Origin: Trileptium ribeirensis
Taxonomy: Eukaryota; Nematoda; Enoplea; Enoplida; Thoracostomopsidae
DNA: 64,000 bases
Direction of reading: 5' to 3'
Assembly (NCBI GenBank): GCA_030248225.1
Contig: JASANE010010198.1
Location: 1-64,000, forward strand
Shown here: piece after piece, positions 36,071-47,451 of the stretch
How the letters are laid out: each line of letters begins with the position of its first letter
Numbering within the stretch: position 1 is the first letter of the stretch
Translations under genes and position numbers: made by a program
The notes under the pieces: model-generated
Seen by the model: the letters and a program-made list of their open reading frames with translations, nothing else
The model's database searches: none
Told to the model about the DNA's origin: nothing

Positions 36071-36488
36071 GCGTTTACGTTAGAAAGGACCCCATGTGAA
36101 AGTTTTGTCTCCCTATGGTCTAGATCACACCATCCAGTGTTATACGGTGTACACCCACACTATGTAATGCACAAGATGGTGTATGAGACACCATTAAGGT
36201 AGCTATAGTGTCTTAATCTACCTATAGTTTTTTACTGACGGTGTCAATGACACCATACACAAACACATTACATATTGCGTGTAAATAACAGCATGGTGTT
36301 GCTAACACCATATAAAGTTTATGGTGTAGTCTACACTATACTATTACCGACAGTACACTGCCTATGCATACTATCTGAAAATACCATCAGAAACACCATG
36401 GTGTCTAAGACACCATATAATTGATGGTAGAAGAGACACTCAGGGTTGACAAAACTTTCACATGATGGGTCCTTTATAACGTAAACGC
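36071..36488. mobile_element. MITE with internal CACCAT/ATGGTG iterations
   Basis: The left end gcgtttacgttagaaagg (then acccc-like and catgtgaaagttttgtc) is mirrored at the right as gacaaaactttcacatg...aacgtaaacgc, an inverted repeat of about 38 bp. The interior has about twenty copies of atggtg, caccat or close variants in both orientations. No coding frame. Confidence 0.85.
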
Positions 36489-36524
36489 TGCATAAGAATC
36501 TACAAGTATCTTAAATTTCAACGT

Positions 36525-36725
36525 TTAAATTGGTTTGTGCATCGTGCAATGTTTGACAGAATCAAGCCGGCTATACGGAACGAACCGGAATTGTTCGTAA
36601 CCACTGAACTCTCGCACTGAGCTGATACAAAGTTCGTTGAGGAACCTAGTAAAGCGAGCGAATAACAACACGCGTGCAAACATGCGTTACGCGATAAACT
36701 CAGTTGACGCGATGTGTTCAAATAT
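36525..36725 (-). repeat. SINE-like dispersed repeat copy
   Basis: In reverse: gcgtgttgttattcgctcg, aggttcctcaacgaac, A-box-like TTCAGTGGTTA, B-box-like GGTTCGTTCC, then the tail tgtcaaacattgcacga. It is the clearest copy for internal pol III boxes. Confidence 0.6.
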
Positions 36726-37560
36726 ACGCCTATGTCAATTGGCAGATTTGATCATAAAAGGACCATCTTGATTGACAAAATTTTTCAAATTGAATTATCT
36801 TATTTCAGTTTTGTAATTTACTTCCCAAAATTTTCACTGATTAACAGTAAAATAAACTGTTCATTTGTATTTGACTCCGAGGATTGTCATACCAAAACTT
36901 ATTTGACAGATAACTATAAAACAGGCTTATGATTGATATTCAGGTGATGGACTGGTTCTTACTAATAAAATGCATCAATACCCAAACTTAGCCGGCTTTT
37001 TTATTTGATTAAAGACTTTTAATAAAGAGTCCGCTCCCACCCACCCCTGTGTTGACCCCAATTTAATAATGATAAATTTATAACAACTTTTGCTTTTATT
37101 CTTAGATAGCTGAGTGAGCCTTGCGAGAGCCAAGCCTGAACAGAGCTGGTAACCTATTAAATCAATTATTTGAACCAAGACTTTATGATGATTTCTTGAG
37201 AAGAGTATGGAAAAGGTTTTTGAATCTGGTGGAAATAATTTCAAAAAATTTAATAAAGAACCCCTCGAGGCTCAGTGGAAGTACGGACGATACAGATCGC
37301 ATAATTCCGGGCGTGTTTACATGATGATTGCAAGTGTGATACTGTTCTCCATAATCAATCACAAACTCCTGATGGGTCGCTTAGATTTTTAGGTAGATTT
37401 TCTTTGGCAAAGCATTCTTACTAAAAACAGGGAATTTGTGTTTTTATCATAAAAATCGAGCTTAAAAATTAAACAAAGAATAAAATGTAAATAAAATATA
37501 TTATGGCACCGCGGTCCATTTAAGTCTAATTATACAAGCTATTTCAACTAAGATTTTGGT
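36726..37560. other. Gene-free stretch
   Basis: Short frames only; nothing recognised. Confidence 0.35.
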
Positions 37561-37562
37561 TT

Positions 37563-37690
37563 GTTCCGTGTTCGGACTTTAGACTTAGGCATAGTATACG
37601 GCTCATATAGGAACTCTAGCTAAGGCTAAGGCTTAGGCTTATTTTATGGAGAACGGCAATAGTATGAATTTTACTTCCTTACTTAGAAGT
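37563..37690 (+). mobile_element. CTTAGGCTTA-family MITE fragment
   Basis: Carries gacttaggcatagtat, cggctcatatagga, ctaaggcttaggctta and gagaacggca in family order, without a clear left end. Confidence 0.6.
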
Positions 37691-37998
37691 GGTTCTATTT
37701 TCAGATTTATTATATAATACTTCTATTTTGACCACAATATTTATACACCGCAAAAGTGGAAGATCATACACTGAAATCATACAGTGGAAGATCATAAAGA
37801 TCATACAGTGGAATATCATACCTGCAGGGGTGCGACAGATCTATCTCAAAAAGTGTAAAGGGGGGGGGGGTGGATGGTATAACGCTACTTCGCAGTTTTG
37901 TTAGAACTTATAGACTAGAACAGAACTAACTGAAAAATAGAAATGGGGTATGTATTTGAGATTTCGGCTGTACGATAAGTGGCCAAGCTGTATACTGC

Positions 37999-38213
37999 GC
38001 CCATTTCATCTTTAGGGACCGGACGTTATAACGTTAGAAAAAAGAACAGCTTAGAGCGGGAGGTTCGGAGGTAGCTCACCCCCGACTTAGGCCTAGACTT
38101 AGTACATGGCTCACATACAGACCTTAGCTTAGCCTAAGACTAAGACTTAGGCTTAGTATACCGAAAACAGTATAGCATGGACTTCACTTCCGCCCCTAAA
38201 ATTTACATTGGCC
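37999..38213 (+). mobile_element. CTTAGGCTTA-family MITE with 9-bp target duplication
   Basis: GTATACTGC lies on both sides (37990-37998 and 38214-38222). The ends gcccatttcatctttaggg and, in reverse, ggccaatgtaaattttaggg are inverted. The interior matches the copy at 32935-33147. This copy fixes the family's size (about 215 bp) and an 8-9 bp target duplication. Confidence 0.85.
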
Positions 38214-38222
38214 GTATACTGC

Positions 38223-40830
38223 ATAAAAGTGATAATCGTGATAATCGCCAAAATTGATAAAATTGATAAATGTGACAGTGGATTGTGTATAAAAGGGGGT
38301 ATGATTGGAGCCCCAGGAACCATTCCATGGCATCCATATATGAAACATTCTACATTAACTACTTTTCCAGAGAATATACTTGTAGTTTATTTCCACGAAA
38401 GCTCGCTTAGGTATATTTGGTAAGACAATAACTTGTTTAAAAAACATAATATTAGCTTTCTTGACAGTTCCTGGAATACTCAGCTTTGACTTATTAGTTA
38501 GTAATGATACAATTTGAAAACCCAGGTTTTTCAGTTGGTTTTCGTTAATGAAGCATATTCGTTTTACGGCGGTGGAGCTCCGGTTGTTGTTGTCGTATCT
38601 TTTTTCGTCACCAACTGGCTTTATATTAGCCGACAAGCAACTGTGGGCTTTTTCTAATAGACACCAACATGTTTCTTGGCAAGACTAACATATCACGCTC
38701 ACGATCACCAACCAAATAGTTAAAACGTGGAATTTGTATACGGGTTTTAAGCATAATTTTGGCTGTGCGACTTTAAATTTTGGCTAAATTGGGATTATAA
38801 TAGTGAGACCACACATTGGAATAGTTGTTCATAAAGCTACGTTTCAGAGGGAAAGTCTCAGTTAGTTAACCAGTTTCAGGCTAAAAATATTCGGCTGAAG
38901 AGAGATTATTTCAGTTTTACTAGATTCTTCGCTGAAACGGGATTCATTTCGAAGACAAGTTCCTCCCCTCTCCATGCGCCCTTGCCTACCTCGTGGGATA
39001 GACCCCCTCAGTTTTCGAGAAATAGAGGTCGTAATAAGGTGGCCTTTCCAAATTTCACATAGCGCACGCATTCACTATAAATACACCCCCAAATATAATT
39101 CGAGGCTGCGATATTCGATTTATTTGACTGAAAAAACTTATTTTTCATCGATAATTCCACAGCATTTGATATAATTCATAAAATTCCCGACCAATTTTCT
39201 CTGTCCAAAGCCGCACTTCCAATTCTAAAATTTTCGAATTTTAGTTTTTTACATTTTTACTACCTCAACTGTAGGATGCGTCTAACTTCAAACTCTCTCT
39301 CTCTGTATAACAGGTTTCCCCTGGAATTAAGTATAATTTATTTTATTTTGGTCGAGCAAGACAGAATGGAACGCAAAAAACCTATAACCCGAATCACCGT
39401 TAATCATCTAATAAATCAGAGCTCAACTCGTTTTCTGACCACCATCTTTGATCATTAACTTAGTTCATTTAGTTTGGTTCCTGTGGTTCTCTTTGGTTCA
39501 ACCTGGTTCCTCGGTCTTTGGAGGGTTTCCTGTTTCGTTACAGTACCATTTACTTATTTAATTACTTATTTATTCATTTATTTTATGTATTTTTTATAAG
39601 TCTATTTTTTACTCTATGTTTCCTTGATATATTTACAAAAGCCTCTGTGTTGACATTTAGCTGGTACTACATCATAATTACATTGAGCGTTGTAGTTATA
39701 ATTAGACAATAAGGCTTGCCACCTACGATCTATGATTAAATTCCATTCTATAGACATGTCATGTAATCCATATATGTATTTGAATTTTGCGATCTAATCA
39801 TTAAAATGCATGATGGTTGGGTTTATATATTGTATCCTGGTCTCAAGGTCTAATCTTACTGGGCCTTATTCATTTTTCGTGGTTCCATTACCGTAAGGTC
39901 CAAGTCATTAAATAATAGCTAATGGTTAAATTCATTTCCCGGCTCAGCTAATTATAATTATAGGTGTAATTAATTTTATTGAAACCATTGGTCGTTGTTG
40001 GCTGATAATTAGTCGGACGTAGAAAACGGGACTAAAAGCGGGTATTATTGACCTTAGCTGAATGTCATTCGATCATCTGTTTATAAATAAGAGACCGCTC
40101 AGACACTAGTCCCACATAAGAGTCTTTAAGTAAAATAAATAGGAAATATATTATCTTTTTAATATCTCGGGCACTATGGAGCTTACGTCGCTGAAAATCG
40201 TCGGAATACTTTTTCGTTTTTAATTTCTATTTAAAAGGAGTGATCAAAGCAAATGGTTTCGTGGATCAGGATGTTTGAGGATGAAGATTTAATGATGTCG
40301 GATACTGGGGTTAGTAGAAGAGAGTTCTGGCAATTTTAATCGTATTAAAGGACCGTTAATCGGACAAAACAACCCCCGGTTCTACTGTGTATAACCACAG
40401 GATGAGTGTGCTCCAGCCCAGTATTTCAATGGACATGAGAAGTATTCTGGGTGTATAAATTGAAACGAATTATGTATTGCATGTCGCAATTCTGTTTTGT
40501 ATTTTAAAAGTACACAACTCAGATATTATTGTGTTGACATATGGTTCGCTTTGACATTTTGAGCGGTGGCTACGTTTTAGCTTAAAGCTGAGGTCACAAC
40601 GTTTTGTTCAGTATTAACGGTTTTCATATATGGAAATAACACAATTTTTTGTCTAGATACCATAAAATGAATGACCAATATCCGTTGTAGAGTAAATGCA
40701 ATAGTGCCACTGCAAATTCTTACTAGCCGCATGTACAGCGAAATTCGACAATTTACGTTATTGGGGTTTTTAGTGTGACACGAGTAACTCAATTTTGGCT
40801 GTACGGATTAATTCTTGCGATAACTCATTT
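38223..40830. other. Gene-free stretch
   Basis: Short frames only. Bases 39465-39515 hold a loose repetition of tggttc words. No gene supported. Confidence 0.35.
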
Positions 40831-41390
40831 GAAAGCTTGAAATCTGTATACCTTTTACTTTGAAGCGAAACCAAATTCTAACATCTTCTCCCCGCAAAAA
40901 TACGTCAAAAAATCTATGTGTCGTTAACGAAGTGGCCCGAAAAATCGTGTTAGTTACAGTATCTCGAGCCAAATTGGACTCATTTTGTAGAACAAATAAG
41001 CCTCTATAAACCTACTTTACTACGTTGCTTTTAGGATGTGGGATTCTGGGTCAAAAGAGTTTTTTAAATGGACCTATGAGACCGAAAATACAAGAAAACG
41101 GTAATATCTCCGTAACTACTGGAGCTATCTGAATAATTTTGGCCTTATTTTGTAGAGCTGTACCTCAGTCTCATTAACTACATATCTGCACATGTAATGC
41201 TGCTATTAATTATCATTTACACTGCAATGATTGGGTCAAATTTTGATTTTGAATGGGTCCATTAGACCTCAAATACATGAAAACAGCAATATCCCGTGCT
41301 CGATCAAGATATATATTTGTTGTATTTTGTAGAACAACACATTGTGTATAATATCGGCACACATTCAAAACGCCGACTGCATTAGGTCAT
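40830..41390 (+). repeat. Diverged tandem repeat of about 170 bp, 3 units
   Basis: The words attttgtagaac/gc recur at about 40982, 41146 and 41322, each preceded by atatctc(cg)-like text and followed after about 70 bp by ggtca(aa) and tggacc/gggtcc...gagacc/tagacc. The units are old and much diverged. Confidence 0.55.
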
Positions 41391-41539
41391 CTTGGCAGTA
41401 ATACCACCAGCCACTGCGCCTAGGATTTGTTTATGGAAGTATTGTTAAAAATTTTTGGCGCAAGTTAGGAAGGGAGACTGGAAACCTTCCAGCTCCTTAG
41501 GGGAGATCAGCCGAGCGATGGAGGGTCTACTGAGGGTAG

Positions 41540-41655
41540 AGAAATTTTCGAAATTTTTTAGACTCGGAATTTTTTCTAATTTTTGCCGATTTAACCTCGA
41601 TTTTTGTCAATTTTCTTCCAATATTTTCTAATTTTTTCTGGATTTTCCCCGTTCC
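41540..41655 (+). repeat. AATTTT tract phased at about 10 bp
   Basis: At least ten A/T runs spaced 10-11 bp (gaaattttcgaaattttt...), preceded by a GC-richer lead (gagatcagccgagcgatgg). Same design as the tracts at 6.4, 25.2, 27.4 and 31.9 kb. Confidence 0.6.
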
Positions 41656-42885
41656 CTCGAGTATTTGCCTATTTAGCATTGATATCGCTGGTGGTTATGG
41701 AACATGGCTTCGAGAACGGGGCGCGGAACATATTTTATTAAACGGGTACCATTGATAAATAATTCACAAAAATTTCTTGCTGGTGATTCTAAGAACGAAA
41801 ATGCATTAAGTAAATTGAATACTCACGTTCACACATAAAACTGATCGCATTTTGTAAGAGTATATTTAGCAAAATCAATTAGATCAGTTCAGTTCTGCAC
41901 ATGTTGCAACAAATATTTTATGATTTTCATAAAGTTCAATAGTAAAATTTGAGTCATTTTAAGCCATCAGTGAAACTGTTCTGACCATCCGTTGCAGAAA
42001 TGACATTTATCACCAATTATTTGCACTAGCTATGTGATCTTAATTAAATAGTATTAAATTAAATGATATTAAATGATAGCCAACGGTAAATGTCAGTACA
42101 GATGTCCCCAAATGAGGCATATTGGCGAAGCCTTAACAAAGGTATGTTGTCGAAAATATATCACTTGCATTGTCGAAGTGTATCGCAAATTGCCTTTACA
42201 ATACTAACTATCTAACCAACACAGTTCGGACACTTTCAAGAATATATATTCAGCGGATAAATATTTGCCGAAACACTGTTTTCTAGCTGTTTCATAAAGT
42301 TAAGTTAACTTATTCAACAGCTATTTTAAGCATAAAAGTTAACAAATATAGGCAGAATATTTATAAAAAATAATATAAGATAATAATACCATTGACATAG
42401 GAAATGCTAATTTCTGGCTCTATTTATGTCATGCTTAATCATACAATACCGCCTCAAATTATAATTGTTGCGACCGCGTTTCAAAGCTTACTAGATTATC
42501 AATTTCAACGTTTAACTCAGCGCAAAGGGTTCCATATATCAATTTTGAGCCTTGAGAAAATATTCTTGCATATTTCTTACCTACAGTCTTTTTCCAAGAA
42601 CTTCTGGATTTAATTCAAGCCCTACTATCTTCCATGACAACAATCACATTGTATTACGTTGGAAAATTCATTGCCAAACCTCTTAGAATCACTAAAGATA
42701 ACTGCTTATTTGATACGAGGACATGAACTATTAATTATTTTATGACTATCTTCATAACTCGCAAATAAAACTAGATATCCAAACGCTTAAAATTAGCAAT
42801 GCGCATATTAGTGCGGTAAATTGTGCCTTTTGAACAACACTGTAATGCATACATCCGCTGCGAATCAATATAGATGCTTAGTCCT
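41656..42885. other. Gene-free stretch
   Basis: AT-rich, short frames only, nothing recognised. Confidence 0.35.
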
Positions 42886-42889
42886 TTCA

Positions 42890-43090
42890 AACCCAAACTC
42901 TGTATCTTGCAATGTTTTATAACCTTAAGCCTGTGCCATGGATCGACCCTGTACGGGTGAAAGTTACGAACGCAAACCAGTGAGCTCTCTAGGAGCCATT
43001 GATAGGTTCCTTAAGGAACCTCACAAAGCAAGCGAACAGCATCGAACCCGCAAACATACAGGACACGAACTATTCAGTTACCCAAATCTT
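42890..43090 (-). repeat. SINE-like dispersed repeat copy
   Basis: In reverse it shows the family block gaggttccttaaggaacc and gctcactgg-like text, with upstream gcttgctttgtgagg. It is diverged at both ends. Confidence 0.5.
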
Positions 43091-43236
43091 CACAATGTGC
43101 GCACGGCCTATTTGGACCTAGCCGCCGTGAAAGAATTAAAAGTGCGCCGAAACAGTCTAAATTTAAATATTTAGTTTATATATTTTGCGTATATTTCCCA
43201 CATTATATATTCATACGTATTATATATAGACATATC

Positions 43237-43310
43237 GCCCAATATCTCAATTGGTAGAGCTTAGCACTTCCGACCGTAACATTGGATGTTCAATCCGGAT
43301 CGGAATCACA
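43237..43310 (+). repeat. tRNA-like sequence, probably a SINE head
   Basis: TCTCAATTGGTAGAGC resembles an A box and D arm, and TGTTCAATCC a B box, at about the tRNA spacing, starting gcccaat. The stems pair imperfectly, so it is more likely the 5' part of a tRNA-derived SINE than a working tRNA gene. Confidence 0.5.
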
Positions 43311-43524
43311 TAACCTTCCATCTTTTTGGAGCTGACAAATTGTGTAATATACGTAAGAAAGTGATCGATTGCGGAGGCGACAGTTGTCGTTCCGGTTAGC
43401 ATTCTGAACCTTTTCTGGACGAAGCCCAAAAGTTGAAGAATACGAACTTCGGCACAGTTCCAGTTGTATATGGCAAAGATTTTAATTTCTCGTTTTAGCG
43501 TAGACATACCATTCGTCTCGTTTG

Positions 43525-43900
43525 GCGAATTCCCAAGTACCGTAAAAATTGCACTTTAATGATACATGAAAAAATAATAAACTGGTGAAACAAGAATCAA
43601 AGCCAGAAGAATTAAAGATCTTAATGACTAGCTATGTAATAGTATTTACAATATAGTATCGCCGCATAATATAATTCCGAAAAGAATAAAAAATGATTTG
43701 GATAGATCATCAGCGCAACTTCAGCTTAGACATAGCCGAAAGTGGTAAAAGGCACAACCAGGGGACTATATCTTTACGGCAAAATACAATAATGGGTTAT
43801 GTTTATTTTCTATAAAATGCTGTGGATTTGGTACAAAAATTGCGTATTTTTCTCGAATTTAATGCACTAAACGCTCAACGGTAGCTGGAAATGTAGATTG
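43525..43900 (+). repeat. R1 dispersed repeat, uninterrupted copy (BEL empty site)
   Basis: Matches 14095-14380 joined to 21906-22010 almost perfectly. The BEL insertion point corresponds to TAAT at 43790-43793. Confidence 0.92.
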
Positions 43901-44314
43901 CTTACAAAACTTGTACTACAACATTGTCAAAGCGCTAGAAAAGCAATTGTTCTTAGTCGAAGCCTCTGGCTTTGATCACCTAGAGCACATATGTAGACTT
44001 TATGGTCAACTGGTCATATAATATGGAGTTCTTAGGAACTATACTTATTTAAAGACGCCGAAACCATATACCCGCACGGCATTCCCATACTCTCATCACG
44101 TACTTTTGACGGGCTTCATTGATCAATCACAATCTTTTCTGTCAGTTTGCTGACGCTATTCTGTGTAGTATTCATTAGAGGTTTTAAGTTTCACAGAACT
44201 TGGTTTAGATAAGATTTGGGGTTTGATAATTTTTATTTATTTTTAATTAGCTTAACTATGGATTGATGTTTGCATAGAAAAAGTTAATGTGAAGCATAAT
44301 ATGTTATACACTAA

Positions 44315-44528
44315 GCGGCCCATTCGCACTTTAGGGGCAGAAGTGTAATGTATGCCATGCCGTGCTCGGTATACTAAGCTTTAGTCTCAGCCTAAGCTAA
44401 GGGCCATATATGAGCCATGTACTAAGCCTAAGCCTAAGTCGGAGGGCTGCCGCCTCCCGAACCCCCGCTCTAAGCTGTTCTTTTTTCTAACGTTATAACG
44501 TCCGGCCACTAAGGTTCACATGGACCGA
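44315..44528 (-). mobile_element. CTTAGGCTTA-family MITE, inverted orientation
   Basis: Left end cggcccattcgcactttagg; right end in reverse cggtccatgtgaaccttag. The interior is the reverse of the copy at 32935-33147, including the GC hairpin segment and cgttataacgtcc. No clear target duplication was seen. Confidence 0.8.
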
Positions 44529-44544
44529 CGCCCAAAGATGGGGA

Positions 44545-44815
44545 CTTCCCAAATACCGTGAAATAAATATGTATAAGCCTAGCTGTGTCTTTCATTTGCC
44601 GTTCCATTTTCCACTACAAGGTATAATTTAAAAAAAACGAGTATAAATTCGTTTGGAGTCAAAACAGTCAGGCTGGACATAGCCAAAAGTAGTAGAAGGC
44701 ACAATACTAATGGCTCAATCTCCCCGCGGCAAAATTGTATAACTTTTTTTGTGCTTCTTTTCTACAAGGCTATGCTTTTGGAACAATAATTACGTATTTT
44801 CTCCATCGTAGAACC
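44545..44815 (+). repeat. R1 dispersed repeat, diverged copy
   Basis: Retains ttcccaaataccgt, gacatagccaaaagta, gaaggcacaa, cggcaaaatt, ttctac(a)aggctatg and attacgtatttt in R1 order, with many differences. Confidence 0.7.
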
Positions 44816-46798
44816 GCCAGGGCCCTGGGAAAACTACAAAATATAGAACCTTGGCTGAATCGTAGCTGAATCTTAACTAAACTAGTTTTCATGAGACTTT
44901 GTATCTGGTTCGCATCGTTTAGATCTGTCAAATAGTATAAAGCTTCGATTTATTTTTCATAATGCGATAAAAAAATTTTCTTGTCACAGTTTTGACAGGA
45001 TGTGACATTGAGTTCGAAGATCCGTCGGCTTAGGCCGGTAGGTGGTCGGAGGCGGGGGACGAGAGGTGCTCGGGGAGTAGGCCAAGAGGGCATAACTTTT
45101 CGAAGATTTCAGGAACTTAAGGTGATTAACCTCCCACCGCCCCCCGTCAACACCTATATTTTAAGCGATTGTCAGAGATTATACAGCATAATATCGAGCT
45201 TCGTTGCACAGCCGTAGGACAGAATTGTTTTTCTAACAGTGCGCTCCAGTGCTTGAATTTTAGCTGACAGTGGTCTGAGTGAATATGTTGAATTGGGTTC
45301 GTCATGCCGACCACATTAAAGACAAACAGATCGTGGTGGCAGTGATTGGTGCCGTCGAAAACATAATTATCAAGTTTAAGTTTTCTAGGATTAATCACGA
45401 GCAGTGCAAATTTAATTTTTGTATCATTTCACGGAATACAGATTCCGCTGCAACGATATTGCGACGATATGGTCGGTTGTTTGGGTAACCGTCAACGATA
45501 TTAGGTTTTGCTGAACGCCCGAAGTTATTTAGTGTTTCTGGTAGCCCTATGATTATTTGCGAAGCGACTAACAGATATTAGGACGCTATCAGCAAGGACA
45601 TGAGAGAACATATATATATCAGACATCAGCAGTAACTATTATTTCTTTCATATCATAGGCCTTTTGTGTACTATAGCGCCTCTAAATTATCTTTGGGGTG
45701 TGGCGAGCCTATGAGACCTAATGAATCTTGCTCAATGTAAGTGTTGTGAAGTGAAATGCATATTATGCTGTTCATGATCTTCTAAGTTGAAAACATACCC
45801 TTTTAGTCTAAGCTTTACCTCATCGCTTACACTAAGTTATATTGGGCTGGGTTTTTTTCGAACGTGATAACATACGACTCCTAAAAATGACACGGATCAG
45901 AATCTTGGTGATCGGCTGCGATCACAAGCATTCTGTTTCAAACAGCTAAAAAAGCGACCGCGTCATTGTAAAATGCTATAAGTAGGAATGTGGACAAGTA
46001 TAACTATAAACCCTGTGTGAAATAAAACAACTTACCATACTTTGCCAGGCTTAAACTATGCGCCATGAAGCACTCAAGTGAGAGATGGTAACGAAAGCCT
46101 GAAGCATCAATAGTTGCAACATCACAATATTTATCAAAATAAAATAAGTGAAACCAAAACAGTCCTCAGTTGTTAAAATGAGTTTCGGCCGAGATAAGAG
46201 GTCTCAAGGCACTAAAACCTTCAAAAATTTTCTCATGACACCAAAACATGGCCATTTTTGAGGCCAAAATATAAGCAATCAAATTAAATTGTGTTTTTAA
46301 ATCAGTACAGCAGTACTTAACGAAATACAAGTTCTTCATACCAAACTTTACATAGAAAATATATCATTCATTGAACAACAAAATCCAATTGGCAAAATAA
46401 CACTAATGCCTTTATTCAAATGCAAACTTGAGTAGGAAAATCCTAAAACTAAATACTGTTGGTGGTCGTCTATCATGGTTAAGTGTAAGGATGTGACTCT
46501 TTAGTGCACAAGGTAAACATAATATGATATTTTTGAAACATTATACCGACCTATAATGCTTGAACTTACGCTTAGTCTAGAACATAGGCAGTGGTAGAAA
46601 GTTGATTAGTCCCACTAAGGGTTAGGCACTCGCCCTCAACCTAAATCTACTCCCCACTGAAGGCACCGCACCCTCCCTCCCCCGGGAAATTAGGAAAAAT
46701 TTGTCGCAAAAAGTTCCCCAAAAAATTTTAAAATTTATTCCCCGAGACCATCTGTCCGCCATATAGCCCGACGGACCTTGACACATATGGTCTATAAG
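44816..46798. other. Gene-free stretch
   Basis: A GC-rich island at about 45015-45150 and otherwise AT-rich text. Short frames only. Bases 46640-46760 contain CT-rich and aatttt-containing text resembling a reversed GC head plus AT-phased tract. No gene supported. Confidence 0.35.
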
Positions 46799-46989
46799 CA
46801 TAGACCGCGGAAGAGGGGGGGGGGGCCGGGGGGCCACGGCCCCCTTCAGTTTTTCGAGGGGGGCCTGGCCCCCCTTCGTGACATTCAACCACTATTAACG
46901 GTTATTCTTTTATACTTTTCTCAGCATATGATGATATGTCAAACAACAGTGTGTGCCCCCCCTCGGTAAAAAGCGTTCCGCGGTCCCTG
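46799..46989. mobile_element. hAT-like MITE with near-perfect 8-bp target duplication
   Basis: Flanked by tctataag (46791-46798) and actataag (46990-46997), seven of eight matching. Ends: catagaccgcggaa at the left; the right end in reverse is cagggaccgcggaa. Next to the ends lie G/C runs (ggggggggccggggggcc, and a C run at the right), able to form strong stems. It has no transposase. Confidence 0.8.
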
Positions 46990-47069
46990 ACTATAAGTGT
47001 GTATAAATAGCTCAGTAATGGTATAACAACATCGCATTGAATTATCTATACATAAATGATACCTGATGT

Positions 47070-47443
47070 TATAGGCGCACCCAAGGAGGGGGCCCGGGGG
47101 GCCCGCCCCCCCCCCTTGGATGATCCGAAAAATATTTTTATACATAGTTTCTATAAACACACATTCACCAGTTTGTCGAAACCGATTTTATAATCAATTG
47201 TCGTGCTCAATAATACTATTTTACGACAAGTACTCTGTTGGGTTGAGTCGGAGCTCTAGTTTAAATACTACTCTGTCATAGATATATATCGATGTTTCGC
47301 TTAAACCAAATACATGGGATATTGTATATAATTTTCAATATTTTCCAGGAGATTACGATTACAATTTAGTCGAAGGCATTTTACAACTCTGGATAGAGAA
47401 AATATAGTATTCTGCCCTTAGCAAAATCCTGGGTGCGCCCCTG
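47070..47443. mobile_element. hAT-like MITE with perfect 8-bp target duplication
   Basis: CCTGATGT flanks it on both sides (47062-47069 and 47444-47451). The right end read in reverse, caggggcgcacccagga, is a typical hAT-type terminus; the left is tataggcgcacccaagga. A palindromic gggggcccggggggccc block lies just inside the left end. Non-coding. Confidence 0.85.
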
Positions 47444-47451
47444 CCTGATGT

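Noticed and set aside
32935..38213. Repeated ttaggc words resembling nematode telomere repeats
   Set aside because: They occur only two or three in a row inside MITE copies, with no telomere-like array.
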